31,911 bases of DNA from a virus. Location: the IMG/VR virus record IMGVR_UViG_3300034167_000504, positions 1 to 31,911 of that record. One strand, 5' to 3'. Positions within the stretch are counted from its first letter, which is position 1, and each line of letters begins with the position of its first letter. The notes beneath the pieces are model-generated. The model saw only the letters and a program-made list of their open reading frames with translations. It had not been told where the DNA came from and did no database searches. Positions 7,202 through 15,340 of the stretch are shown one piece after another. A program made the position numbers and the translations under genes.

Positions 7202-7876
7202 TTATTTTGTCATCCAAGCAGGTGGTTGACTTGGGTCAAATGCTGCTTCCGTAGCTGGTTCAGGAGCAGGTTGAGCAACTTGTGGAACTTCAATAGCAAC
7301 TGGTTGAGCTACAGGAGCAGGTTGCGCCCATGCTTGCGCTGGTGCAGCACCTAAAATAGCTGGTGCAATACCAGTAGCTAATGAAGTTGAAACAGGCGGT
7401 ACAAATGCAGGGATTGGTTGAAGAACAGGTACAACTGGTGGCAATATAGCTACAGGTGCAACTTGTGCAACTCCTACAGTTTCATTGACATTCTTATAAG
7501 CAATAATATCATTGCTTGGTGAATAACCTTCTTGCTCAACAACCTTAACTCTGATTTTTAAAGGTATCCCATGTAATTGCTGACTATCGGATACTTGCAT
7601 AATTCCAACAGCATGTGAGATAGCTGATAATTGTGCAAGTGCAATTCTTTGTGCAATATCATTAGCATTACGAATATTCAATCTACCATAAACTGAACGA
7701 TTGATAAAATTGCCATCCACTACTTTAAATCTAAGTTTTAAAATAGCTCCGTCACCATTTTTAGTAGGTGAGATTTCGCTATTATCAATCATCACATTAT
7801 ACCAACCTTCCGGTAATGGATCCATTACACCCATATCTGGTGCTACTTCTAGAGCGTTAAAATTTAATGCTGCCAT
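7202..7876 (-). CDS. DUF669-type single-stranded DNA-binding-like protein with Pro/Ala-rich tail
   Basis: The first 125 residues follow the DUF669 pattern: PLPEGWYNVMIDNSEI, then KNGDGAILKLRFKVVDG, NRSVYGRLNIRNAN, and IALAQLSAISHAVG. These proteins are SSB-like (OB-fold) partners of phage recombination modules. Residues about 130-224 are a long Ala/Pro/Val-rich, probably disordered tail ending DPSQPPAWMTK, comparable to the flexible C-terminal tails by which SSBs recruit partners. It is preceded by a terminator and lies next to the Sak4-like and Cas4-like genes. Confidence 0.75.
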   Translation of the reverse strand: MAALNFNALEVAPDMGVMDPLPEGWYNVMIDNSEISPTKNGDGAILKLRFKVVDGNFINRSVYGRLNIRNANDIAQRIALAQLSAISHAVGIMQVSDSQQLHGIPLKIRVKVVEQEGYSPSNDIIAYKNVNETVGVAQVAPVAILPPVVPVLQPIPAFVPPVSTSLATGIAPAILGAAPAQAWAQPAPVAQPVAIEVPQVAQPAPEPATEAAFDPSQPPAWMTK

Positions 7877-7900
7877 TCTAATTTCCTTTGTTACAGGTTT

Positions 7901-7939
7901 AAAAAAGAGTGTCTATAACACCTGATAAGCTATAGACAC
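7901..7939 (-). terminator. Rho-independent terminator after the Sak4-like gene
   Basis: A 9-base-pair stem GTGTCTATA/TATAGACAC (7909-7917 with 7931-7939) is followed leftward by TCTTTTTT. It lies 7 bases past the stop of the Sak4-like gene and should stop or lower leftward transcription into the SSB-like gene. Confidence 0.75.
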
Positions 7940-7945
7940 ATTATG

Positions 7946-8785
7946 TTATCGTGTATAAACGTCAATGCCAGATACAGCATGTAACGCTTGTGCAAACGCA
8001 TTCCAACCATTAGTAGGAGGTGCTGGGATAGGTAATTCACCTATTAAACCAAAACGGTTTCCAGCAAGGTAAGCAGGGGTTCTTGAAACTGCTAATACTC
8101 TACCCTTGTTTTGTGAAATACCTCTACTTGAATTAGTTGTGGTATTTTCTATAAGGTAAAGAGGTTCATAAAGAAAACCAATAACGTCTGCCCATTGGGT
8201 AAATATTTCTCGTTTACCATAGGTTTTTTGATTCTTTGGTGAATGTAGTAGTAATTCCCAACTGTCATATTCCCCAACAGTAGGATCACTTATTTTAGCA
8301 CTAAAAACATGTGCAGTAAGGACGATATTAATTCCACCATACACAGCAAGAACATCAAGTTGTTGTAGAAATTCTTCAAATAAAGAATTTGCCATTGTGT
8401 AAGCCTTGCCATATCCACCATGAGCTGATTCCATTGTAACTGACTTATTTTTACCACCTTTACTACTTACATCCAATCTTAAAACATATTCATGTATTAA
8501 TCTTTCTAACGCAGTAACAGAATCAAACACTAATGTTTTATAAGGGAATTGACCAGATTGGGCATAAGTAATAATCTCAGTTACTAATTGTAGTACATCT
8601 TCATACTTATTCAAAATTGGAACTTTAGCTACATTTACACCAGCATAACCTACTTCCATAGGAAGCAGTAATGTATTAGGAGCATTGCAAGCTAATGTAG
8701 TCTTACCCATTTTTTCTTGTCCAGCGATAACCATACGAATACCAGAACTGGATACACCTGTGGTTATACTATTTAACATACTCAT
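7946..8785 (-). CDS. Sak4-like RecA-fold ATPase (single-strand annealing/recombination)
   Basis: Residues 22-30 (GQEKMGKTT) form Walker A and 85-89 (LVFDS) Walker B, spaced as in the phage Sak4/AAA_24 group of RecA-core ATPases. Conserved downstream parts include NIVLTAHV (near 154-161), typical of the motif after Walker B. The 279-residue length fits. Sak4 proteins promote single-strand annealing and often need a phage SSB, and the SSB-like gene lies directly downstream. The start at 8785 has AAGGA upstream. A replicative helicase-like ATPase is a less likely alternative. Confidence 0.8.
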   Translation of the reverse strand: MSMLNSITTGVSSSGIRMVIAGQEKMGKTTLACNAPNTLLLPMEVGYAGVNVAKVPILNKYEDVLQLVTEIITYAQSGQFPYKTLVFDSVTALERLIHEYVLRLDVSSKGGKNKSVTMESAHGGYGKAYTMANSLFEEFLQQLDVLAVYGGINIVLTAHVFSAKISDPTVGEYDSWELLLHSPKNQKTYGKREIFTQWADVIGFLYEPLYLIENTTTNSSRGISQNKGRVLAVSRTPAYLAGNRFGLIGELPIPAPPTNGWNAFAQALHAVSGIDVYTR

Positions 8786-8794
8786 TTTATTTCC

Positions 8795-9082
8795 TTAAAG
8801 TTCAACGTAACTGTTTTCTAACAACGTTTCTATATACTGCCTTGCTTCAATAAAGTCAGCTTTTAATTCTGCTTTACGAAGTAGTTCCATAGCTTCAGCA
8901 ATAAAGTCTTTACAAAACTGCATCTGTTCATAATACCGTTCACAACGACTATCTAATACTTCAATTTCTTTTTCATAAACAACAAGTTTATCTATTGTTT
9001 GTTCAATGAGGTCAGAAGTTTGTTGGTCAAAGTTTCCACAACTCATTCGTTCTTGTAAAGTAAAGTTACTGGGAATGTTCAT
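8795..9082 (-). CDS. Hypothetical helical protein
   Basis: I do not recognise it. The 95 residues are rich in Glu, Leu and Lys with few prolines, suggesting helices or a short coiled coil (for example TIDKLVVYEKEIEVLDSRCE). The ATG overlaps the ligase stop as TAATG, so it is co-translated with the ligase and Sak4-like genes. Confidence 0.7.
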   Translation of the reverse strand: MNIPSNFTLQERMSCGNFDQQTSDLIEQTIDKLVVYEKEIEVLDSRCERYYEQMQFCKDFIAEAMELLRKAELKADFIEARQYIETLLENSYVEL

Positions 9083-10026
9083 TACATATCTTCCTCATTT
9101 CTAATTGATTGGTAAGTTGCAAATCTTGGTTTATCTTTAATACCTTTAGGAAAGAATTTAAACTTAATTGTTTTACCAAGTATTTCTTGTTGATGCCCAA
9201 AGTAATGTAATCTTTCAGTATGTGGCATATTTCCAGGACTTACAGTTATAAAATATCCTTTATTAAAAAGGATAGTACCGTTACTATCAAAAACATCATC
9301 CTTTAATTGGCAAGTTAAACTTCCAACCATGCCATTACCAATTTTATTTTCTTGGTGGCTACTGCGAAATGATCTTCCTAATTCATTAACTTGTTTCTCA
9401 TTTAAATTTTCTTCACCTTCTACAAGTGCAGCCACAATAGCTTCAGCATCCATAAAACGCTTAACTCGAAGCAAACCGCCTTCTTTAGCAGTACTACGCC
9501 CCTGTTTATAATTGCCATGAGGATCACGAATAATCAATCCCTCATAACCTTGCATAAGCCAGTTATCTTCCCATTCATTCAATTTTTCTATACTATCAAC
9601 TATAATAAAAGGTAATACTTCTAAATGAGAACCTAATAAACTATACTTTTCTTTAATAGTAGAAATAACCTTTTCAGCCATTTGCAATCTTTTATAATAA
9701 GGTAAACTGATAGTTTCCTCAGTAATGTAATCAAAGATATGCCAAGTAGTGAAAGGAGTTCCTTCATAACTACCTAAAGCACTACTGGTATTTCTACATA
9801 AATCAGGGTGCATTGGATAATTACCTACAATCATTTCCCCATCAAAGCCCTTAAACATAGGGTCACTAAAGAAATGATTAACAAAACGGTTCTTATGTTG
9901 CTTAAGGCTACGACCAGTAAGTTTATCTTCTAAGTACATTGCACGAACACCATCAATCTTAGGTTGTATCATACAAGGGAATTTAATTTTTTCTAAATTT
10001 GCATCTGATGCTAACATTGGTTTCAT
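9082..10026 (-). CDS. ATP-dependent DNA ligase
   Basis: The enzyme seals DNA nicks through a lysine-AMP intermediate. Motif I is PKIDGVR (Lys23 as the adenylated residue), followed by DGEMIVG (about 59-65), YEGLIIRD (motif IV) and LLRVKRF (motif V). The C-terminal part with VGSLTCQLKDDVF and GYFITVSPG looks like the OB-fold domain. At 314 residues it is a compact phage-type ligase. GAGGAAT precedes the ATG. It would act in replication and recombination with the neighbouring genes. Confidence 0.9.
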   Translation of the reverse strand: MKPMLASDANLEKIKFPCMIQPKIDGVRAMYLEDKLTGRSLKQHKNRFVNHFFSDPMFKGFDGEMIVGNYPMHPDLCRNTSSALGSYEGTPFTTWHIFDYITEETISLPYYKRLQMAEKVISTIKEKYSLLGSHLEVLPFIIVDSIEKLNEWEDNWLMQGYEGLIIRDPHGNYKQGRSTAKEGGLLRVKRFMDAEAIVAALVEGEENLNEKQVNELGRSFRSSHQENKIGNGMVGSLTCQLKDDVFDSNGTILFNKGYFITVSPGNMPHTERLHYFGHQQEILGKTIKFKFFPKGIKDKPRFATYQSIRNEEDM

Positions 10027-10028
10027 TA

Positions 10029-10445
10029 TTATTCCTCAAAACCTTGTCTTTTTGCCGATGCAGGAAGTACCACTTTCATTTGTGGTGAACCTTCCTTAAT
10101 GATTAGAAACTGGTCAACTAAATGTACTTCTTCTTCAGTTAAACAACGATATTGCTTAAGTTCAAGTTCTGGTAAAAACTTAACCATCTTATCAGGGCTA
10201 ATATGAGCTTCTTCAAGTTGTTCTTTCATTGCAAGGAAAGCTGCAATATCAACTTTTCTAGTGATTGGCAAGGTTGCATTAAGAATCCAACCTTCCCCTA
10301 AATCAACTTTATTTGTACCTTCTTTTGGTGATGGGAATGCGTCTTTGAAAATTTCATTTCGTAATGAAGATTCAGCATCACGAAGTATTTTTAAATCGTC
10401 CTGCATTTTATACCATAACTCTAATTTCTTAATATTTACTGACAT
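10029..10445 (-). CDS. Conserved phage hypothetical protein
   Basis: The 138-residue protein starts with a helical segment (LELWYKMQDDLKILRDAESSLRN when read in parts), then KVDLGEGWILNATLP and a region rich in Leu and Glu. Similar small proteins seem common next to phage ligase or recombination genes, but I know no function. It is the first gene after promoter P2, so it leads the ligase/Sak4 unit. Confidence 0.75.
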   Translation of the reverse strand: MSVNIKKLELWYKMQDDLKILRDAESSLRNEIFKDAFPSPKEGTNKVDLGEGWILNATLPITRKVDIAAFLAMKEQLEEAHISPDKMVKFLPELELKQYRCLTEEEVHLVDQFLIIKEGSPQMKVVLPASAKRQGFEE

Positions 10446-10500
10446 TTTCGTACTCCAGTTGGATTGGTGTGGTGGATTATTTTTATTTTTGGTACAGCTA

Positions 10501-10534
10501 ATAATAACACAACTGTTATTAATTGCAAGTGTTA
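10501..10534 (-). promoter_or_regulatory. Leftward promoter P2 with TAACACTTGCAA box
   Basis: Read leftward: TAACACTTGCAA (10534-10523) ends in the TTGCAA -35 box, and TATTAT (10506-10501) is a possible -10 with a 16-base spacer. The box is preceded by CATAAAA. It is placed to drive 10445 down through the ligase and Sak4-like genes. Confidence 0.65.
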
Positions 10535-12895
10535 TTTTATGTTACTTACATCAAGAATACGGTATGCCTTACCGTGGAAATTAAAAGCAGTAGCAGTTTC
10601 AGCAGCAGCCATTTCTACAATATAACCACTATCGCATAAAGATTTTATTGTGCTGTCTAGTGCTTTACCAGAACCATATTGATATTTTTCAAATGGTGGA
10701 CAATTACAAATCTTCATTTGTAGATATTTTCTAGAAACAATACCTAAAGTTCTCATAGACTCTATTACTTTGTAACCAGCGGACGGTTGTTCTTGTAAAT
10801 ACTTTTTCATTATATTAAGTAGTTTACGTTCCCTAGCATTATCAGTAACGCCAATTTCTCCACTAGCCATTTTATTTTCCATTAAACCTATATCTCTACG
10901 AACTGCTTTTAACGCCCAAGCTACATCTGTTTCTTGAATAACAGGGAACATAAAATTATTTCCTACAGCTAGTAAAGCAGCCATCTTTGTAACTTTTAAA
11001 GCAGCACGATTCCACATTTGTCGCCATGATTCATCTTCTGAACTATTAATTTGTGCATCACATTCTAATTCAAATTGTGCAATAATTTTTGCAGCTTCAC
11101 TAGATCGCTGAACACTTGAATTATCACCTTTATTAATTAATATAGAGCAATGAGAACATACTTCAGATAATGAATCCGATAATATTGCATCTGGTTGTCT
11201 TATTTGTTTTGTGTTCAAAGGAGGTCGCTCCCCTGAATATTCAAATAAGTTAAACCTAGATAAAAAACCATCAGACATCATACTAGGCGTTAAACATTCA
11301 TAGAAAGTTCCAGGAGTTGTTTCACCAATCATGGAATATGAGACACCAGAAATTGAAGCCACATTATTATCTTTACTAGAATAGGTTAAGCCACCCACAA
11401 TAGATTGAGGTCCAGACTTTTGGTATAAATCCGTCATAACAGTTCGTAAAGAGTGCATGGCAGTATCACGACCATCATCTTTAGCTAAACGTGTTAATTT
11501 ACGTCCCCATTCTCCAGCCACATTTACAAAACTATTATTATCTATTACAGTTTTTATTAAAGCTGGACCTGAAGCAAATTCTGTAAAATTAACAAATCTC
11601 ATACAAACAGGATCACGACTTGTAACGGCAGTCATTAAAGATGAAATTCCACTATGCAAAGCTTCTTTACCAATACCTGATCTAGCTATAAGTATGATAT
11701 ACATATTAAGCCCAGACTGAGTGATTGAATAAGCCTTGCCACATATACCAGCCATAAGCCCTAACGCAGCTACAATAGCAACTTCCTTTACAGGTCTAGG
11801 TGCTGAACTGTATATGTAACGCGCAATTTTGCCAGTAAGTCCTGGAGGGTAATCCAATACATTAGGGTCATCAGATACTTCATCGTTATCTAAATTAAAC
11901 TTTTCTGCAAATGCAGCACTTGTAGGTTTATCATAGATTTTGTCATTAGTATTCTCAGTACTATGTAAAAACTCACTAGCTTTCTTAAAACCTTGTAACT
12001 CCATTACTAAATCAGCAGCAATAGATATCTGACTTAAATCAGCCTGTACTGTATTTTGTTCCCTTGTTCTTATAACACGCAAAGTGTTATTAAGATAAGT
12101 GTCATTCTTTACAGCTTTTTCTCTTTGACCTAAACCACTAAGTCTAAATAAACGTCTACATTGTTCATTAGAAGGGCTATAAAAAGTAAGCATAGACAAT
12201 AAAGCTAAATCAGCTTCTGATTGTGACGGGTATCCTGTAGTATCACCTTTACACAACAGATTAAATTTATCCTTATTAGAAGCATTAATAGCCATTTCTA
12301 TAATAGCGTTATCGTCCATTTCTTGTGGTAACTCTTCCAAACCTGTCTTAACAACCTGCGGTTTCATCTGAAGCTGCATACTGTCTAAAAATGCTTGTGC
12401 ATCCACAATAGGGTGATTAATTAATGTGTTCCCAGTACAAATCATATAGCGTTCTTGACTATATACTTCAACACCATCCCTACGCATACCAGAACCAATA
12501 TTACCTTTTACCCAAATATGAATACCTTTTCCATATTTAGAATGTTCAGTATATGATTTTAGATTTTGAACTATGCTCCAATAGCGATTCAAATGTTCTT
12601 GTGTAGTCCATTTAGTACGGTCTATTGGTTGTAACTTTCGAGTTTGACTTTCCTGATCCACTACATCTAAATCAATGCAAGTAAATGGGTCATCTTTAGT
12701 TAATACATATCCAAAATTCAAATTAAGAATTTTTGAATAATGTACAGCTTCTTCAAAAGTTAATAAATAACTTGGATCAGTAACGGATATATTAAATACG
12801 TTTGATCCGTTTGTTGATAAGGGAGCTTTATTTTCACCACTTAAAGCCCATTGCCGTCTTTCTTTTAAATCATTTGGAATTTTACTGAACGGCAT
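10532..12895 (-). CDS. Primase-polymerase/helicase fusion (AEP-like N-terminus, DUF3987-like ATPase)
   Basis: This 787-residue protein is probably the replicative primase-helicase. The N-terminal part shows archaeo-eukaryotic primase features: CIDLDV (Asp75, Asp77) for metal binding, SKYGKGIHIWVKG (119-131, with the conserved His), and RYMICTGN (149-156). A linker follows, then a helicase-like ATPase with Walker A ARSGIGKE (403-410) in a DUF3987-like context (RPVKEVAIVAALGLMAG before it). The last 100 residues may be a winged-helix region. It follows the small HTH gene in the unit driven by P3. No DNA polymerase gene is in the window. Confidence 0.82.
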   Translation of the reverse strand: MPFSKIPNDLKERRQWALSGENKAPLSTNGSNVFNISVTDPSYLLTFEEAVHYSKILNLNFGYVLTKDDPFTCIDLDVVDQESQTRKLQPIDRTKWTTQEHLNRYWSIVQNLKSYTEHSKYGKGIHIWVKGNIGSGMRRDGVEVYSQERYMICTGNTLINHPIVDAQAFLDSMQLQMKPQVVKTGLEELPQEMDDNAIIEMAINASNKDKFNLLCKGDTTGYPSQSEADLALLSMLTFYSPSNEQCRRLFRLSGLGQREKAVKNDTYLNNTLRVIRTREQNTVQADLSQISIAADLVMELQGFKKASEFLHSTENTNDKIYDKPTSAAFAEKFNLDNDEVSDDPNVLDYPPGLTGKIARYIYSSAPRPVKEVAIVAALGLMAGICGKAYSITQSGLNMYIILIARSGIGKEALHSGISSLMTAVTSRDPVCMRFVNFTEFASGPALIKTVIDNNSFVNVAGEWGRKLTRLAKDDGRDTAMHSLRTVMTDLYQKSGPQSIVGGLTYSSKDNNVASISGVSYSMIGETTPGTFYECLTPSMMSDGFLSRFNLFEYSGERPPLNTKQIRQPDAILSDSLSEVCSHCSILINKGDNSSVQRSSEAAKIIAQFELECDAQINSSEDESWRQMWNRAALKVTKMAALLAVGNNFMFPVIQETDVAWALKAVRRDIGLMENKMASGEIGVTDNARERKLLNIMKKYLQEQPSAGYKVIESMRTLGIVSRKYLQMKICNCPPFEKYQYGSGKALDSTIKSLCDSGYIVEMAAAETATAFNFHGKAYRILDVSNIK

Positions 12896-12905
12896 ACCGT
12901 TTCCT

Positions 12906-13133
12906 TTATTTTTCTAAACCACGTCTCTTATTGAGGTTTTTTTGTAATTCTTTTAACAATGGTAATAAAGGTTCCCTTTCCCATATTGTTAATTGGATTC
13001 CTGGAACTTCAATAGCATTGGGAAGTTTACCGTTATTTTTCCATGAAACTATAGTAGCTCTCGGGATATTTAACTGTTTGCAAATTTCACCAGACGTTAT
13101 ATACTTAGTATTAAATACTTCTAAATGACTCAT
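12906..13133 (-). CDS. Small helix-turn-helix DNA-binding protein
   Basis: The 75-residue protein has an AlpA/MerR-like HTH: ITSGEICKQLNIPRATIVSW (12-31), then KLPNAIEVPG as a likely wing. It is the first gene after promoter P3 and precedes the primase-helicase. It could help load the replication protein at the origin or regulate early genes. The family is recognised only at the fold level. Confidence 0.75.
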   Translation of the reverse strand: MSHLEVFNTKYITSGEICKQLNIPRATIVSWKNNGKLPNAIEVPGIQLTIWEREPLLPLLKELQKNLNKRRGLEK

Positions 13134-13162
13134 TATAATTTTCCTATTTTGAAAAGCGTTAC

Positions 13163-13197
13163 AGTTTAATAGGATTAAATTGTAATTGCAAGTGTTA
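13163..13197 (-). promoter_or_regulatory. Leftward promoter P3 with TAACACTTGCAA box
   Basis: Read leftward: TAACACTTGCAA (13197-13186) with TTGCAA as -35, a 17-base spacer, and TAAACT (13168-13163) as -10. An A-rich run lies upstream. A further half-site AGCGTTA occurs near 13155. It should drive the HTH and primase-helicase genes. Confidence 0.72.
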
Positions 13198-13201
13198 CTT
13201 T

Positions 13202-13432
13202 TTAATCTATTGTATTCTTTTTTAAGCCATTTTTAAATAAGAAATCATTAATGGTACGTTTACAATCTACAATAGTAAATTCCCTAATCCAATCCCTACC
13301 ATTATCTAAGATTTGATACCATTCAATATCCTCTTTTTTAGGTCTTTTAGGTACAACAGTTCCGTTTTTATCTAACTTCCAATCACCACATATACCGTAT
13401 GAAGGAATTATCTCAAAGCCTTTATATTTCAT
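13202..13432 (-). CDS. Small conserved phage protein, unknown function
   Basis: The 76-residue protein begins MKYKGFEIIPSYG and contains RPKKEDIEWYQILDNG and TIVDCKRTINDFL. This looks like a common small phage protein pattern, but no function is known to me. It ends 5 bases before promoter P3. Confidence 0.65.
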   Translation of the reverse strand: MKYKGFEIIPSYGICGDWKLDKNGTVVPKRPKKEDIEWYQILDNGRDWIREFTIVDCKRTINDFLFKNGLKKNTID

Positions 13433-13433
13433 A

Positions 13434-13769
13434 CTAATTCCCTACAGCTAAAAGTGCTTCAATTCTTAATATTTCAGTTAGTATAGTTTCTTTTTTCCAT
13501 AATCTAGTTGTTAATGGAAAACCTTTTGTACTGGTAGTTTTATTTCCAAAATTAGTATTACTTCTTACTAATCTTTTAAAATCATTTTTAGGAAAATGAC
13601 CTTTTGCTAATCTTAAATTCAACGCACTACTTGTAAATCCAAAAATGTCACAAATATCTTTTACTCTAATAGGAGAATTAGAAGCTACCGTCTTTAACCA
13701 ATCATAGTTAGATGGTTTACGGTAATTAAAATTATTTGCTCCAGCATTATCACCAATTTTAAAAGTCAT
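13434..13769 (-). CDS. Hypothetical protein with possible HTH
   Basis: I do not recognise the family. A start at 13769 (MTFKIGDNAG) is preferred because GGAATTC lies just upstream; an ATG at 13781 lacks any ribosome binding site. The segment RVKDICDIFGFTSSALNLRL resembles a helix-turn-helix, and basic residues follow. The product would be 111 residues. It lies directly upstream of the 76-residue gene. Confidence 0.6.
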   Translation of the reverse strand: MTFKIGDNAGANNFNYRKPSNYDWLKTVASNSPIRVKDICDIFGFTSSALNLRLAKGHFPKNDFKRLVRSNTNFGNKTTSTKGFPLTTRLWKKETILTEILRIEALLAVGN

Positions 13770-13825
13770 ATAGAATTCCATTAGTTAATTAAAAAGTTCT
13801 GACGTATTAATTATCCCGTACATTC

Positions 13826-13961
13826 AAGCCACTGGGGTTCACTCCAAATAATAAGCATGATAAAGCCTGCCGTCCTTATTACTAGAGCATTAATACTATT
13901 TCAAGCTGTCAGAGTAGCCTTAAGCGTCCTTGCAGGCAATATATCCTGAGGAGTAGTGGCT
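13826..13961. ncRNA. Possible structured RNA in a gene-free gap
   Basis: The 208-base gap between coding genes contains nested complementary arms. AGCCACT(G) at 13827-13834 pairs with (T)AGTGGCT at 13954-13961, and inside it GCCTGC at 13865-13870 pairs with GCAGGC at 13932-13937. Further short hairpins (GGGG-TTCA-CTCC at 13834-13845, TCC-TGA-GGA near 13946) fit inside. Two of the extra pairs are G-U only if the + strand is the RNA, a weak hint of that orientation. No tRNA cloverleaf, clear promoter or terminator was seen. A decayed gene or element is also possible. Confidence 0.35.
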
Positions 13962-13977
13962 CCGGCAATCAAATTAG

Positions 13978-14229
13978 TTAATCGTAATCTCGGTCAACAT
14001 CGTTATGACTATTCGAGATTTGTTCTTCAATACTGGCTAAACATTCCTCATTCAACACAAGGATTAAATCTACTTCACCACACATTACTGATAGGATTTC
14101 AATTACTTCACATGAATCAGGGTAACTACCGTCCCAAGGACCTGAATAAATTCCTATTGTGGCAGCTTCAAAATTATACTCGACTTCCATGTCAAATCCT
14201 GCAACAACGCACTCCGTTATGAGGCTCAT
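13978..14229 (-). CDS. Small conserved phage protein, unknown function
   Basis: The 83-residue acidic protein has the pattern VAGFDMEVEYNFEAA, then YPDSCEVIEILSV, and an acidic C-terminus ending DRDYD. Similar short proteins seem frequent in phages, but no function is known to me. It overlaps the stop of the preceding membrane gene by 4 bases. Confidence 0.65.
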   Translation of the reverse strand: MSLITECVVAGFDMEVEYNFEAATIGIYSGPWDGSYPDSCEVIEILSVMCGEVDLILVLNEECLASIEEQISNSHNDVDRDYD

Positions 14230-14453
14230 TTCTCATAACCTATATCTTGGTTTTGGAATGAAGCCTTGTTTGTGGGTAGCTCCAATACTTCAAAAATGTG
14301 GGAACCTTTGTTATCATGGTCGTCTATGATAAAAGTTCCACTACGAGTCTTGTGCAGTTTAAAACTTTTGTCATCTTGCATAAACTTAGCTCCAATAACA
14401 AAACCAATTATAAGACCTATTAATAATACAGCTAAAACATTTTTCTTATCCAT
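14226..14453 (-). CDS. Small membrane-anchored protein
   Basis: The 75-residue protein has one transmembrane segment near residues 5-22 (VLAVLLIGLIIGFVIGA) with a lysine pair before it, then a soluble domain with HKTRSGTFIIDDHD. Orientation would put the soluble part outside or in the periplasm if the N-terminal lysines stay inside. Function is unknown. Confidence 0.65.
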   Translation of the reverse strand: MDKKNVLAVLLIGLIIGFVIGAKFMQDDKSFKLHKTRSGTFIIDDHDNKGSHIFEVLELPTNKASFQNQDIGYEK

Positions 14454-14463
14454 TTTATTCCCC

Positions 14464-14715
14464 TTAGTATGATATTACACGAACAATTTGATCTGTATAA
14501 GCCCAACGACCATCGCCAGACTTATCAATGTAATCAATGACATTTCTACCATTCTTACCTTCTTCAGTAAATCCAGTTAAGGTAACTACTTCTGGTGCAT
14601 CGCCACCGAAACCTGATCTAACCACAACAACTGAACCTTGTCCAAGGCGTTCCTCATCCACATTTATTTTGGTAGCTGACTGATTAGACATTAAAGCATT
14701 TAATAACATATTCAT
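14464..14715 (-). CDS. Small beta-rich phage protein
   Basis: The 83-residue protein contains VVVVRSGFGGDAPEVVTLTG and VIDYIDKSGDGRWAYTDQIV, a pattern suggesting a small beta barrel. AGGAG precedes the ATG at a good distance. I recall similar unknown phage proteins but no function. Confidence 0.65.
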   Translation of the reverse strand: MNMLLNALMSNQSATKINVDEERLGQGSVVVVRSGFGGDAPEVVTLTGFTEEGKNGRNVIDYIDKSGDGRWAYTDQIVRVISY

Positions 14716-14730
14716 CTTAGTTCTCCTAAA

Positions 14731-15030
14731 TCAAAAATAATTTCTACGCCATTCACAAAAGTCATCATCTTCAGGATGAGCGTACATACCACCCTCTTCA
14801 CCTAAGTAACAGAACCCGTTGTAGCAATTCTGGTCGTGAAGCAAGTCTTCTAACATCACGTTAGCACCTTCTGCCATACCAATCCATCGGTCTTCTGATT
14901 GCCTAATCCAACTGGCAACTTGTTCAGGTCTTTCACGCTTATCCTTAAGCCTGTCACTACAGTGACGGATAAAATCACGGTGGCGTTCTAACGCTTTTAC
15001 TACTACTTTAGTTGGATTCTTTCTAGCCAT
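14731..15030 (-). CDS. Hypothetical early protein, first gene after P4
   Basis: The 99-residue protein has a basic N-terminal half (KVVVKALERHRDFIRHCSDR) and an acidic C-terminal half with DQNCYNGFCYLGEEGGMY and DDDFCEWRR. Four cysteines could bind metal, but spacing is not a known motif. The ATG follows GGGGAACAGC. It is the first gene after promoter P4. Confidence 0.65.
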   Translation of the reverse strand: MARKNPTKVVVKALERHRDFIRHCSDRLKDKRERPEQVASWIRQSEDRWIGMAEGANVMLEDLLHDQNCYNGFCYLGEEGGMYAHPEDDDFCEWRRNYF

Positions 15031-15075
15031 GCTGTTCCCCTTTTGTTAAGATAATTTAATTTTTACTACAGCTAT

Positions 15076-15124
15076 AATATACCATGTAAATTTAACGCTT
15101 GCAAGTTTTATTTTACAAGCGTTA
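15076..15124 (-). promoter_or_regulatory. Leftward promoter P4 with three overlapping operator-like boxes
   Basis: Read leftward: TTGCAA (15104-15099), a 17-base spacer, and TATATT (15081-15076). The -35 box is shared by a + strand TAACGCTTGCAA (15093-15104) and a weak leftward box. A second leftward box TAACGCTTGTAA lies at 15124-15113, creating an inverted pair AACGCTTG...CAAGCGTT. The crowding suggests binding by a dimer or two protein units. Confidence 0.72.
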
Positions 15125-15135
15125 TCTTTATAATT

Positions 15136-15330
15136 CTACATATTTTCTATGTATTTGGTAAGAGTAGCAAAAGTTACTGCTCTAGGAGTACCGATTCGCA
15201 ATCCTAACATTCGGCAAGCTGTCTTATTAGCTGAAGTTCTAAACTTCAAACCTTTCATTTCTAAACCTAGCGCACTTCTAATAGCTGAAAGTCTATACTT
15301 TTCAATTTGTTCTGGTGTATTTAAAATCAT
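15136..15330 (-). CDS. Small basic hypothetical protein
   Basis: The 64-residue protein is rich in Arg, Lys, Ala and Leu (RLSAIRSALGLEMKGLKF) and has helical character. It may bind nucleic acid, but no family motif is visible. It lies just before promoter P4. Confidence 0.55.
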   Translation of the reverse strand: MILNTPEQIEKYRLSAIRSALGLEMKGLKFRTSANKTACRMLGLRIGTPRAVTFATLTKYIENM

Positions 15331-15340
15331 TTTATTCCCC

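Noticed and set aside
13800-13975. Possible tRNA in the gene-free gap
   Set aside because: A GTTCA-like sequence occurs, but acceptor, D and anticodon arms do not line up and no CCA end fits.
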